A stretch of DNA of 64,000 nucleotides from Papiliotrema nemorosa (taxonomy: Eukaryota; Basidiomycota; Tremellomycetes; Tremellales; Rhynchogastremaceae), in the NCBI GenBank assembly GCA_032158125.1, contig JASKOT010000025.1:124001-188000 (forward strand), in the 5' to 3' direction. The position numbers were made by a program, and so were the translations under genes. Under the pieces are notes generated by a model that was given only the letters and a program-made list of their open reading frames with translations, ran no database searches and had not been told where the DNA came from. How positions within the stretch are numbered: position 1 is the stretch's first letter; every line of letters starts with the position of its first letter. Shown here in pieces: positions 21,694 through 33,235 of the stretch.

Positions 21694-24600
21694 TTAAAAC
21701 ACATAGTAGCCCGTCGTCAGAGGCAACTTCGTAGCGGGCGGAGCGTCACACAAGATCCCATCGGCGTGAACCTCGTACGTCTCCGGGTCAACTGCAATGA
21801 GCATCTTGCCACTCCTGCGTCGTGCTCCCGTCCTCCCAGAGTGACCCTGAAAGGCTATAACAGAAACAAGGTCCGAACAGAAGAAAAGGGTGACTCACCA
21901 GTCATCTTTGGCATATAATCATTCCACTTCATATCCTTCTTTCCTATCTCCCTACATTTCTTGACCGCCTCTACACGTTTATGCAGACCGTAATTCTCCT
22001 TTATCCCTTTATCAATACTGATCTGCGAGACGAACGTCAGGGAGTTTTGGGCTGCTGCGTGGGGTTCAGCACCCCACATGGGTTTACCAAAGTATGGTTG
22101 GACCGTTGGTATACTACCATTTGCGTCTCCGATCTGGATAGCTCAGCGCCTTGCCTTGACCATGTGATGGCGACTGACCTGAGACCAAGCGATGACTCCC
22201 CCCTTAATGACCAGTTCAGGTTTGGCACCAAAATTTTCCGGTTTCCACATGACCAGATCTGCCAGACGACCGACTTCGACCGATCCTACGATATGAGAGA
22301 TTCCATGTGTGATGGCGCTGTACCGTCATTCTCTGTCCTCATCTACCCCCTGAGCCCACCAGGCCAATGTGGACCGCACACTCGGGAGAGGAATCCAACT
22401 CACGGGTTGACAGTGTACTTTGCAATATACCTCTTCACCCTCTCATTGTCCTTCTTCTCCTCGTCTTTCTCCAAGGTACCTCTGACGTCTCGCATCTTGG
22501 AAGCAGTCCTCCATGTTCTCGAAATGACTTCACCTACTCGACCCATCGCTTGAGAGTCAGAACTGATCATGGAGATGGCGCCTGTGTCTTGTAAGACATC
22601 TTCCGCCGCTACTGTTTCCGCTCGGATTCGGCTATCCGCAAATGCGATGTCCTCGGGGATCGACTTGTCCAGATGGTGACAAACCATCAACATCTGCTGT
22701 CAGCCAAACAATTGTGACAGGGGAAAGGTTGAGCCCACATCGAGATGCTCGTCTAGCGTATTCACGGCATACGGTCTAGTCGGATTGGTTGAACTTGGCA
22801 ACACGTTTGGATGTTCCACCACCACGATGATATCCGGCGCATGACCTCCACCCGCTCCTTCCGTGTGATATGTATGAATGGTCCTCCCCTTGATTGCATT
22901 CAAGGTGGATTCGACATAGCCACTCTCGTTCAACGTATCCGTATGGATATTGACCTGCACATCATACTCGTCCCCGACCTGCAAAGCCCTGTCGATCGCT
23001 TCCGGTGTCGAACCCCAATCTTCATGCAGTTTCAAACCACACGCACCAGCCTCGACGATGTCGCGGATCCCAGGTAGACCCGAGTCGTTGCCTTTACCCG
23101 TGAATCCAAAGTTGAGGGGTACGGAATCCGTAGCCAACATCATGTTTTTCATGTAAAACTCGGAAGACGTGCAAGTGGTGGCTTTTGATCCGTCGGCTGG
23201 ACCTGTTCCTCCGCCAATCACAGTGGTGATCCCGCTTGAAAGGGCTTCTTGCCAGATTTGAGGGCAAATGTAGTGCACGTGGACATCCAGCGCTCCTGCT
23301 GTGATGATGTGTTTTTCTCCAGCAATGGACTGGGATCAGCATGTTGTGTGGATGGTCTGCAGGGTCGTACCTCTGTATTGGAGCCAACTACCATTCCAGG
23401 CGTGATGTCGTCCATGTTGTCTGGATTTCCGGCTTTACCAATACCGACAATCACCCCGTTCTTTACCCCAATATCTGCCTAAACAGTAAGTCTCAGTTCA
23501 TAGTCTCGACGGCATAATGCAGGCGGCAGTCTTCAAACTGACCTTGAAGATACCTGTCCAGTCGATGACGAGCGCATTGGTGATCACCAGATCCAATACC
23601 TCGCTATCCGCCCTACCCGAAGCCTGCCCGGCGCCATCTCGCAATACCTTGCCTACCAATCAGTTTCTATTACCAGATGTGGTGCAATGTACCATACCTC
23701 CCCCGAATTTGCATTCGTCTCCATAATGGGTGAAATCCTTTTCGATCTCTACCCAGAGTGAAGTGTCTCCCAGTCTCACTTTGTCGCCAGTCGTAGGTCC
23801 GAACATTGACGCATACTTCATATTAGCAGCTATCCCCACTTGTAGGCCTCCGCCCAAATTCGGTTAGGGGAACTTACCACTTCTCGGTTCATACTCGGTG
23901 CTTGACCCACTTCAACCTTTTCCTGTTTTCTATGTCCGAATTTCCTCTCCTGCACAACCCTTTGAACCTCCTCCCTCTTGGTCTCATCAAACGGCCCAAC
24001 CATCAACCCCGAGCCTCCACTCAACATCTTCTTCCCGCCGATTTGGACCAGACCGACCGTCTTCTTCTCTCCCGGCTCGAACCGCACAGCTGTCCCAGCG
24101 GGGATATCAAGGTGCGTACCATAAGATACCGCACGGTCGAATACGAGGTAAGGGTTAGTCTCGAGGAAAGGATAGTGTGAGCCAACTTGAATCGGTCTGT
24201 CGCCCGTATTCTCAACGACGACTTGGACGCGGTGTCGAGAGGGATTGAGGGTGATAGGAGTGGGGAGACAGACGATGGCGCCGGGAAGAGGGTCGCTAGA
24301 GGGTGGAGGGAGGGGGAAGAGGTCGGACGAGGGGATGGGGTAGAATGACCCGTACAATGCGTAGTTCACTAAATGTTAGTGAACAACGCAGCGTATGTAG
24401 ATGATACACGTCGAAGACGGTGGGTAGCCACAAAGAAGATAGAGGACGGGGTAGGACAGAAAAACTTACGATCCCCATCGTCGGAACACACAGGATCGTG
24501 GACAGTCACCAAGAATGTCCCGTCCTAAATGTCAACACCGTCTGTAGGTCTAGCTAGACGAGACGTACCGGGAACGTGCCTTCGACTTGGATATCATGTA

Positions 24601-24969
24601 TACCCTCAGGTACACCTTCTACTCGTCAGTCTATCCTATCATCTTCTCCATGTGTGCCGTGGGATAACGCAATGCGGATCGGTGTGGAAGTCCACGGTAT
24701 TCTGAGAGAGGAAACTGACCCAAAACGTGTCTTCTGCCCAACATCTTCTTTCCCAAGTCCATCAACTCCGCTACAGAGTGTCTCCCGTCCCGTATAAACT
24801 CATGTAATTGGGACGCTATCAACGCGACAGTCTCTGTCCGATTGAGCTTGAGTCCTCTTGCTAGACGTTTTTGGGCCAGAGTACCAAGAGACGAGAGGAC
24901 CAATTTGTCCTGTAGTCAGCGTCTGGGAGTATGCATGGGATGTACCTGCTCTCGAGGGACTAGACGCAT
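21694..24969 (-). CDS. URE1: Urease (single-chain fungal type, nickel-dependent)
   Basis: About a dozen exons, the first 24946-24969 (MRLVPREQ), the last ending at 21694. Urease hydrolyses urea to ammonia and carbamate in the cytoplasm and needs accessory proteins for nickel loading. The gamma-like part ([26 protein letters not shown]), beta-like part ([32 protein letters not shown]) and alpha part ([18 protein letters not shown]) are joined as in fungal and plant ureases. The catalytic residues are present: HVHYICPQ (nickel histidines), GLKLHEDWG (carbamylated lysine), [27 protein letters not shown], the flap MVCHHLD (Cys and His) and [11 protein letters not shown] (aspartate ligand). It ends [21 protein letters not shown] after the HSGR motif. 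Nothing suggests inactivation. In related yeasts this enzyme supports growth on urea. Confidence 0.93.
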
Positions 24970-25339
24970 CTTGTGCTGATCTTAATCTGTCGAGGGTCAC
25001 CCGGGGCGAGATCGATATCGAGTGAGAAGGACAAGGAGAAGGTCGAGTCGGATCAATTGGAATGGCTTATCTCTGGATCTTCACCCCGGTCCAGTCGACC
25101 CCTCTTCTCATTCGTCCTTGTGACTGGACAGCACCTTTGAGCGCAGCCCACTACATCTCAGGGCGGAAGAAAGCATCCAGCTATGTGAGATGCATCTCAT
25201 GGCATGTCTCGCGTGTATACTACTACTATAGACTATGCAGTGAAGGATGTTGCCTGACAACTAGTACTCGTACAACCATATGAGATTTCGTATACAACTG
25301 AACTCCTCTCCCACAACATAATGATGTAGCCCCTGATCG
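24970..25339. other. Intergenic: promoter of the urease gene
   Basis: 370 bp upstream of URE1. I see no unambiguous GATA-factor cluster, which one might expect for a nitrogen-regulated gene; two TTATCT/AGATAA-like sites at most. No gene seen. Confidence 0.4.
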
Positions 25340-27571
25340 CTACGGCTCATACTTTGGTAGGAATAATCTCGGTCGGGTGGGTTCCTGAGATTCCAAAATG
25401 GGCGGTTCGGATTCCAATTCTCCATCTGCCGCTTCGGCCTCATGTATCACTTCCGCCTCGACCTCTTCCTCCTCATGCACTGGTGGTGCAGAAGGGGCAT
25501 TATGCTGTTCCGTAATAGGCGTTGCGAGATGCACCGGCGCGCTCGGTTCTCCATGGCCGTCCTGCAGGGATACCTCGTCGTCTTCCTCGTCCAGCGCTAA
25601 TGGAGGCGCAGAGGGTGCCAGAGGTGAGTCCGGTAGTGGAGGGGCGGAAGGCAGAGATGCGTCAAGAGCGCCAGGCGGAGCCGAGGGCAGCAGATGCAGC
25701 TCGGATACCGGTTCAGCAACAACAGATCGCTGATTGAGCGACTTTGGCGGAGCGGGTAAATCTGAAGAGCCGGACGGGGTTGATGGCAGCGGTGAGGACG
25801 GTTCTTGAGGTATCTGCTCGAATCTCTCGAAACCATCTTGGTCCACCTCGACATTAGGCGCCGAAGGTCCTGCACCATCCTGGTCCATCTCGCCTGGTGG
25901 GGTAGACCGAGGTGGGGCAGAGGCACCCAAGCGCATTTGCTCCAGAACCCGTTTATCGTCGGTCGCGATATGCCTGACCCGCTCCGCCTCTGCCTCTGCA
26001 GTGGGCGAAGGTGGTCGGATCGGCCGTTTGCCCTCTGCTCGCGAGACGACTCCCAATGCTTGTTCTCCGTCTTCAGTCGCCGGGGCGGGATAGTATCCCG
26101 GTGCACGAGTCTTATCCGACGTCCCGCCCGGAACAGCTCCAAGCGAACTTCGACGACGTGAGGATCCTCCTATACCAGAATCGTTCATCTGGTAGCTCCT
26201 CACACTGGCCGGTCTATACTCTGGCGGAAGATGAGGCGCAGGAGCGTCTCCTGATGCATTCTCCACAGACAATTCGGGTGACGTATCGGTAGGTCGAGTC
26301 GAATCTTCCGTTTCTGTCCTAGGGCCCAAACCGTCCGTCGTGTCAGTCGTTTCACCGGGCGCGACCGAATTGATAGTGTTCACCGAGGGCGTCCTGTCGT
26401 CTTGTTCTTCGGATTTGGGCCCTTCCTCTTGAATTACCTCGATCGTCGGTGTTGACGGTCTCGACCCTTCATCCTGTTCATCCTTTCCACGACGACGGCG
26501 TAATCCACCGGTCCACTTTTTGACTTTTATCCTTGAGAATCCAACGTTTCCATCTTTACGTTTCTTTGATCGATGTTGTTTCTCCAATTCCTGCAGCTTC
26601 TCCTTGAATGCGGCTTCTTGCGCACGTCCATCTTGCACATCGGGGTCGATACCGGCCGCTTGGAGGGCTTTACGCCTTTGACGCTCTGCTTTCCGTTTGG
26701 CCTTGCGGTGCGCTTTGCGTCGATTGAACACGAGGCTGAGATAAGCACAAATATCAGAGGTTGAGAATGTGGAGGGGGGCCTACAAGATGATGGCGACGA
26801 CAATGGCAATGGCGAGGATCATGGAACAAGCGACGATCAGGGGGACCCTGTACAGGTTGGTTCTACTGGACGAGCGGCCCCATCTGGACGTGAGAACGCC
26901 ATTCCCGGATGGAAAGAGCTACCTATTGCTCACCCTTTAGGTAAAGACGAATCCACTGCAAAGTTGTTATCGGAAGATCCTATTAACACCCCGTCTTTCC
27001 TGACCTGCATCTGATCAGTCTCGTTGCGCTCCATCGTGGATCCACTTACCCCTGCTTCTCGACCGTATAATCTCCAAGCGTTGTCCACCTTGTACCATTT
27101 CCCATCGGCGTCTTGTGACAGATAATACGGCAAGACATTCTCATCCACCGTCACCACTTGAGTGGGTAGATCTGTTGGCCGTGTCACCGAAGTGGGGTAG
27201 ACCAACGGAGTATCTTCCTCCACATCCTCTTGCAGTCTACTTCTCCCACTTTCTGCACTACTCGAGCCTTCTTGCCTCTTATGGCACGGTGGTAATGCGG
27301 TTCGATCAGGGGGTGGGGGTGGATAAGGTCGAGTGGGGGTTGCAGCAAGGACAGAAGTGGGCACTGTGCAAAGCGTCGTAAGACATGCGAATCCTATGCC
27401 TGCTCCTGTTCCAGAAGACTTCCCTGTGTGATCCTGTTTTCTACGTCTTCTCCGGCGTAAAGGTGAAGCCTCGGTGGATTGCGGGGTCGACTGATCGGAA
27501 AAAGTAGTGGTGGTGGGAAGAGTATACGTCGATGGGCCCGCTTCCGAAGGTAAAGACCAATAATAGTCCAT
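25340..27571 (-). CDS. Single-pass membrane protein with PPxY and multiple PSAP motifs in a long cytoplasmic tail
   Basis: Four exons: 27050-27571, 26934-27010, 26785-26883, 25340-26735; 697 aa. No family recognised. A hydrophobic segment near residues 57-77 (GIGFACLTTLCTVPTSVLAA) may be a late signal sequence or anchor; a Pro/Ser-rich exoplasmic region follows (PYYLSQDADGKWYKVDNAWR). The main transmembrane helix is VPLIVACSMILAIAIVVAII, followed by a very basic stop-transfer (NRRKAHRKAKRKAERQRRK). The roughly 450-residue tail is acidic and carries one PPEY motif (HLPPEYRPAS) and six P-S-A-P motifs near the C-terminus (GPSAPN, LPSAPP, LPSAPP, APSAPP, EPSAPV, APSAPP). PPxY binds WW domains of Rsp5-type ligases; P(S/T)AP binds the Vps23/Tsg101 UEV domain. 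A role in ubiquitin- and ESCRT-dependent sorting is an inference. Confidence 0.75.
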
Positions 27572-28233
27572 GATCTCTTTATGGAAAAAGAGACGGGATC
27601 GTCCGGTGTCGTGGTCAAACGATCGTATTTACGCGTCCATGAGTGCGGCCCTGCTGTAGGATGATATGTCCAGGAGATGTGAATTGGTGCTGGTATGTAT
27701 CGGATGATGAGGTGCGATGGAATGGGATGGGGTTTACGGTGAATGAGGGGATGGCAGAGAGGCGTTCGATGTCAATTCCAGAAGCAGAGTGCGTGTTATT
27801 CCCCTTTTCACTCTCCGCGTTCCCGGCCCGATTCAGACGTTGTCGACAAGAGTCTACCTCTTCTCCGCGATGGTTTTCGACGTGAACGAAGAAGAAGAAT
27901 AAGAAGGACAAGTGGGAGAACAACGTCGAGACGGTATAGAAAAGAATACAACACGGAGGGGGGGGGGGGGATAGGATGGGAAGGAGGGGGTATAGCTGGG
28001 AGGGGGGGGGGGGGGAGGAAGGGGTGGCGAGAGAGGAGAGGATAAAAATAGGAGGGTGGCGATATTATTACTACAAGGGGCAATAAAATGCTCGATAGCT
28101 TGGGCTCACACCAGGAATAGATTCATCCTCATTCATCCTCTATATCCAGTCTTCGAATGCTACTTGCAGCTCACAGGTCCCAACTACAGAACACTCCTAA
28201 ATGCTATACGAGGATCACACGCCTCTGCCCGCG
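27572..28233. other. Intergenic with long G runs
   Basis: 662 bp between two minus-strand genes, forming the upstream region of the gene starting at 27571. It is purine-rich on the plus strand between 27860 and 28060, with G13 and G14 runs. No coding frame is supported. Confidence 0.55.
27958..28015 (+). repeat. G-run cluster (G13, G5, G14), possible G-quadruplex region
   Basis: A G13 run at 27958-27970 and a G14 run at 28002-28015 are separated by further G3-G5 tracts. Four or more G3+ tracts within 60 bases satisfy the usual quadruplex pattern. The region lies about 390-445 bp upstream of the start at 27571, so the G-rich strand is the non-template-opposite (plus) strand relative to that gene. 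Confidence 0.75.
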
Positions 28234-29476
28234 TCACGGCTTTGCAGCATCCCAGACGCCATGTTGAAAGTGTCTATAAAACTTTCCTCGTCCAGCTTGC
28301 GCGATTTCTTCCACTTGAGCAGACGTCAGCCCGTGTCGTCCGTCAAACGCTCTGATCTGTTCTTTCTGTCGACCATCATCGCGCGATGTGCTATTCTCAG
28401 CGCGGTACTCGGGGACACTACGAGTAGTCGTGTGGGAACACAAAATCTCCGAAAGATGACTCATAACGCTACTCACGTGACGACCACACCACCCGTATGT
28501 TCCTGAGCCCAGAGCAACAACACTTGTCCCGGTGTCAACCCCGTCTCCCCTGCGATGCGGTTCACAACCTTGTCCACGGGTCCACCTGGAACTCTGAACA
28601 ACGGAGTCTGAGGTCCATACGCTTCCACCTTGATGTCGTGTTTCTTTTGCAGCGCAACGAGTCGTTCCATATTGTCCGCGTGGAAGACATAGGGGTGATA
28701 CTCGATCTGATTGACCGCTGGAGGGATCTTCCACGTTTTGGAAATCTCGAATAGGTCCTCTTCACGGAAATTTGAGACGCCAATGGATTTGGTGAGACCT
28801 TCATCGACCAATGACTCGAGAATGGCCCAAGTCTCGCTGAGGCTCTTGTCGCCTGTATACTGGGGCTCAGCGGGTACCCCAGGATAAATGTGTAGACCAT
28901 CATGCCCATGGCGCTGATCGGTGGACTTACGAATGGGTTGTGGATGAGGTCTAGACGGTCAGCCATTCCTCGAGGTAGTTGATAGGGTGGTACACGCACA
29001 TAGATCAACATGGTCCACTTGAAGCTTCTTGAGCTCTGCCTGGAGGACCTTTCGAGGATCAATCTGGTCGGGCTTGGCACCATCGAATCCGACTCGCCAT
29101 CAGCCGACGCCCTCTCTCTTGCATGTACCATGGGCCGATGAAGGACTCACACTTGGTCAAGATGTACACATCGTCTCTTTTCGCGTTGGACTCTTGTAAG
29201 GCAGTCCCGATAGATTCGGAATTACCATATTGTTGAGCACCGTCAAAGTACTTGTATCCATTCTTGTACGCCTTTTTGATCAAATCTATGCTTTCTTTCT
29301 GATACAGAGCGGTTCCTACGCATCAGTTTTTGGACTTATCCTTTGAGGAAAGTGCAGTGCAGCAATGTGCGAGATGAAGCTGAGGACTCGGGCTGCGAAG
29401 GGCGTGACGTACCGGCTCCGAAACCCACTGTAGGGATAGATGTCCCATCATTGAGCTTGATCTGGGTAGGGGTCAT
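28234..29476 (-). CDS. Aldo-keto reductase
   Basis: Multi-exon; starts MTPTQIKLNDGTSIPTVGFG at 29476, stop at 28234-28236. AKRs reduce aldehydes, ketones or sugars with NADPH in the cytosol. The catalytic tetrad is visible: Asp and Tyr in YKYFDGAQQYGNSESIG, Lys in DVYILTKC, His in DLIHNPF. Further landmarks are LTKSIGVSNFREEDL, PPAVNQIEYHPYVFH, IKVEAYGPQTPL, GLTPGQVLLLWAQEH, and near the C-terminus GLTSAQVEEIAQAGRGKFYR. The C-terminal half is in one long exon ending near 28490, followed by one or two small introns that I did not place exactly. It looks closest to the small single-domain fungal AKRs of the xylose reductase/2,5-diketo-gluconate reductase branch; the substrate is unknown. Confidence 0.88.
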
Positions 29477-29834
29477 GGTAAGCTGGTCGAGAGATGCCTT
29501 TTCTACGATTGGGAGGTTGTATCAAGAGATGAGGAGAAAGCATTGATCCTGATCGTCTTTGTTGCAGGACAAGGGATGACCTTGTATGACGTGACTTACT
29601 TCTCCATCGACTTCGCCCACACCCGAACATCGCACACAACCGCTCAACTCGACGTGGGAGATTTGACACATTGCAGACTTGTCCGAACTATCACAACGCA
29701 TGACGATACGTTGGGGGCATGAAATGTGGTGATGCATATGATAGGTGCATATATGTGCAGGGTATACTCCTCCCCCATGTTCTCCCTTGCTTCCATGCGG
29801 GACCCCTTGCCGAGTGGTGAATCCTACCACCTGT
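29477..29834. other. Intergenic: promoter of the aldo-keto reductase gene
   Basis: 358 bp between the AKR start and the stop of mitochondrial IF-2, both on the minus strand. No gene seen. Confidence 0.5.
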
Positions 29835-32800
29835 TTACAACTTTCTAGGCACTTCAAACGTCCTAAACGTCACAATTTCGTCTCCTTCTTTAACATCGTT
29901 GAATCCTTCAAACTGGATTCCACACTCCATCCCTTTTCTCACTTCGTCTACCTCGGTCTTGAGATGTTTCAACATGCTAATTTTGCCTGAGACTCAGCAC
30001 CGCCAGACTCAACAAACTCATTGTGTAGTTGCAGATGACACGGAGAGGGGTCGAATGAAGTGAATGACTCACCTTCGTAGACTTGCTCTCTGCTCGGTCC
30101 ACGCACGATCCGGACCTTGTCGTTCCTGTTAAATGTCCCATTGACGCATCTCGACCCAGCCACCACGGCCACCTGCCTCTTTGGCAGTTTAATCTCAAAA
30201 GGCTGAATGACGTTTCCTTCGCCGATCGTCCTCGACTCCACGGTAGGGGGCAACAATGCAGCCGTCTTTTCTCGGACAGTCTCGATGAGTCGGTAGATGA
30301 CTCCTTCAAGGTGGAGATCTACTCTCTTTGCCGTTGCCGTCTGTTTCACCTTGGCCGATGCTGGGACATTGAACCCAATGATCAGGGCTAGTCGTCAGGA
30401 TACTCTGATAGCCTGCCACAGTGTGACTCACCATCCGATGCCTCAGCCAATGCCACATCCGAATCTGTGACTTCTCCCACTCCAGTATGTATAATCTTCA
30501 CCCCGGCTTCTTTATTCCCTATCCCGCTCAAAGCACCTTCCACAGCCTCGACCGTCCCACTCACATCACCCTTGACAACCAATCTCAATTCTTTATACTC
30601 GTTTCGTCTAGCTTCCGCAGCTGCCACTCTACTAGCTTTCAATTTCGCCTCGAACACGTTCCCCCCGGAAGCTCTCACTGCCGTTTCTTCAGCATGTTCA
30701 GCTTCAAGCCTTTCTCTATCTTCTTGTCGTTTGGCGTTGATCACTTCTGTGTCTTTCAATAGCTTTTTGCGCTCCGCTTGCGCCAGACGGTTGACGACTA
30801 CTTTTCTGGCTTCTCCCTCTCCATTTGGCGCTTCGAGCATTTCGTCACCTGCTTGAGGGATTTCTTTCCATCCTGAAACAACCACCGGTGTTCCTGGACC
30901 AGCTGACTTGATGGTTTTCCCCGTATGATCCGTCATGCGTCGAACTTTGCAATGTGTTGTTCCTGCCACGACGACCGTGCCGACTTTGAGAGTGCCGCGG
31001 GTGACTAGGACAGTCGCGACTCGTCCCGCCCCTTTATCGATATTCGACTCGAGCACCCATCCTTCTGCCTTGCCAGTGGTCCGACCTCGCAGATCTCGCA
31101 GCTCAGCGAGAGTGGATAGTGTCTCGACGAGATTGTCCAAGCCAATCCTGTTCAACCCAGACACTCGGACACTTTGGACATCCCCTTCGTCCTCTTCGAG
31201 GTATATCCCCTCTGCGCCAAGTTCCGATTTGACCTTTTCCAGATCAACTCCAGGTTTGTCAATCTTGTTGATGGCCACGACCAACCCCACATCATCTCCT
31301 TCGGCCTTGACGAGCTCCAGAACCTCCTTGGTTTGCGGCATGACTCCGTCATCCGCCGCTACGACCAGTACCACAATGTCCGTCACGCTCGCTCCTCGTG
31401 CTCGCATCCCGGTAAAGGCGGCGTGTCCGGGTGTATCAAGAAAGGTGATTGTAGCATCGGTGGGTGGAGCATTGGCGGGTAGAAGTGACTTGAGTGGAAC
31501 GGAAAAGGCTCCTATATGTTGAGTGATCCCTCCCGCTTCACCAGCTGCCACTGCGGTATTCCTCAATGCGTCGAGAAGAGTCGTCTTGCCATGATCGACA
31601 TGTCCCATGATGGTGACAACGGGTGGTCGAAGTGGGTGCACCTCGCCTTCTATCTCCGGTCTGACGTGAGCTCAGACTCAAATTCATTCAAAGGTCCGCT
31701 CACTCTGGCAAAAGGTCGAAAGCAGCCTCGTCGTCGACAACAGGGTTGAACCCAAATTGTAGAGCGATATCCACCGCTTCTTCCGTTGTCAACATATAAT
31801 CCGCCCTCTGTTTCTCTTTCGCCAATCCCGTAGCTTGCATCCGCACTTGTACGGTGACTGTTGTCAGTCTGCCACCTCCTCACGAGCATCCCCATGGGGG
31901 CACTCACAGAGATCAAGACCGAATATCATAGCCAAACGACCAACCGTAGTCGTACTGGGTATAGTGACCGTTCTATCCTCTTTCAACAACATTTCCCTCT
32001 TCTCCCTCGCTTTTATATCTTTCATCCGTTGTCTCTGTTCCTCCAACAAGATTTTCTCTCTCATCTTGTCTGTACCTGTATGTTGACGACCACGGATAAA
32101 TTCCCCAGATTCATTGATCGTCTGCCGATTGTGCTGCCCTCTACGCCTTCTTTCTGCCTCTCCAATTCCTTGGCCTCCGTCGTCATACTCCCCTTCTGAA
32201 GCTTCCCCAGCCGCAGATCCCCGTGATAATGGCATGCGTTGAGGTCGGTCCTGCGTGATGTCCGCTTGAGCAGGCTCGGCTCTACCAGATTTCTTCATCC
32301 CATACGCGGACCCGTTCGCTGCATCCTGCTGATCCTTCCGAGGCCCATGCTCAGAGTCCCGCTGCTGCCTAGGGATTCTATCCCTCCCTTGATATCCCTC
32401 AGAGCCTCCTCCGGTACCTCGATCGGTTGAATTCCTCATTGCAAACCCACCCCCCGACCTGTCCCTAACACCGGCTCCGCCCGACCTTTCCGATGCGCCT
32501 GGGGGACTCCATGGAGTCCGCGAACCTCCCGAGGGTCTATCGTTCCTCTGCCACTTCCCCAACCCTTGCCCGCCTCCGGTCCCAAACCCAGAACCCTTGC
32601 CTGCTTGTCCTCCCCCCCCACGAGATCGATCATCTCCCCCTCTATACCTCTCTCCTCCTCCTCCTCCTCCTCCTCCTCCTCCTCCTCCACTTCTATTACC
32701 CTGTCCGGAAGGTCGAGCCCATTTGTTCACATTTTGCTGGAACGACTCCCCACCGTTCGTATTTGTCGAACGGGATTTGCTCCCAGTCCCCCAATCCCTA

Positions 32801-32919
32801 GCTGGCGGTATCCTCTTCTGCTCCAATGTGCGCGTGGAGCTGGAGATCGAACGAGCAACGAGTCCGATCCTGGATGAACTCGCTCTTATGCCGCAACATC
32901 GACATATCGATATGCTCAT
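29835..32919 (-). CDS. IFM1: Mitochondrial translation initiation factor IF-2
   Basis: Exons include 31908-32919, 31704-31857 and a large exon ending about 30430, then smaller ones to the stop at 29835. IF-2 is the GTPase that brings initiator tRNA to the mitochondrial small subunit. The N-terminus (MSISICRCCGIRASSSRIGL, then ARSISSSTRTL) is a plausible mitochondrial presequence. A long Gly/Arg/Ser-rich linker follows, including a run of twelve Gly encoded by a (CTC)n-type repeat on the plus strand. Then IF2_N (VTIPSTTTVGRLAMIFGLDL), G1 GHVDHGKTT, G2 GGITQHIGAF, G3 DTPGHAAF, G4 NKID, and G5 SGLN. Domain III has VKGDVSGTVEAVEGAL and domain IV continues to IVTFRTFEVPRKL. It shares the 316-bp upstream region with RNR2. 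Confidence 0.92.
32651..32688. repeat. (CTC)n trinucleotide repeat encoding poly-Gly in IFM1
   Basis: About twelve and a half copies of CTC on the plus strand, read as GGN glycine codons on the minus strand inside the first exon of mitochondrial IF-2. It is likely length-polymorphic and lies in a disordered linker. Confidence 0.85.
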
Positions 32920-33235
32920 GGTTCGTCCCTGGGTATGAGGTATAGCCTGGAAAAAGTCGAAGTCGACTTCGGATATCGGGAGAGTGGGCGGGATCAAAAA
33001 TAGATTGTCACGTGACTCGGCAGTGAGGGCGGCAGTTGACTGGATCGGGTCATGACTGGATATTTCTCTCGATCTACTTGGTACACTCACTCTACTTCCT
33101 TTCAATCTACTCCTCGACTGTTACACGGCAGCATAAACATCGGAACATTAAACATCAAAAGGGATAAAGACACAACAGATTGTGGGACATCACTCAGACT
33201 GGCGAAAAGCAACTGGTAGACTTGGACCAAACCCG
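32920..33235. promoter_or_regulatory. Divergent promoter region IFM1/RNR2
   Basis: 316 bp between the start codons of mitochondrial IF-2 (minus) and RNR2 (plus). For RNR2, cell-cycle control would be expected. ACGCGT (MCB) is not present in an obvious form; TCACGTGAC at 33008-33016 is an E-box-like palindrome. Confidence 0.5.
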
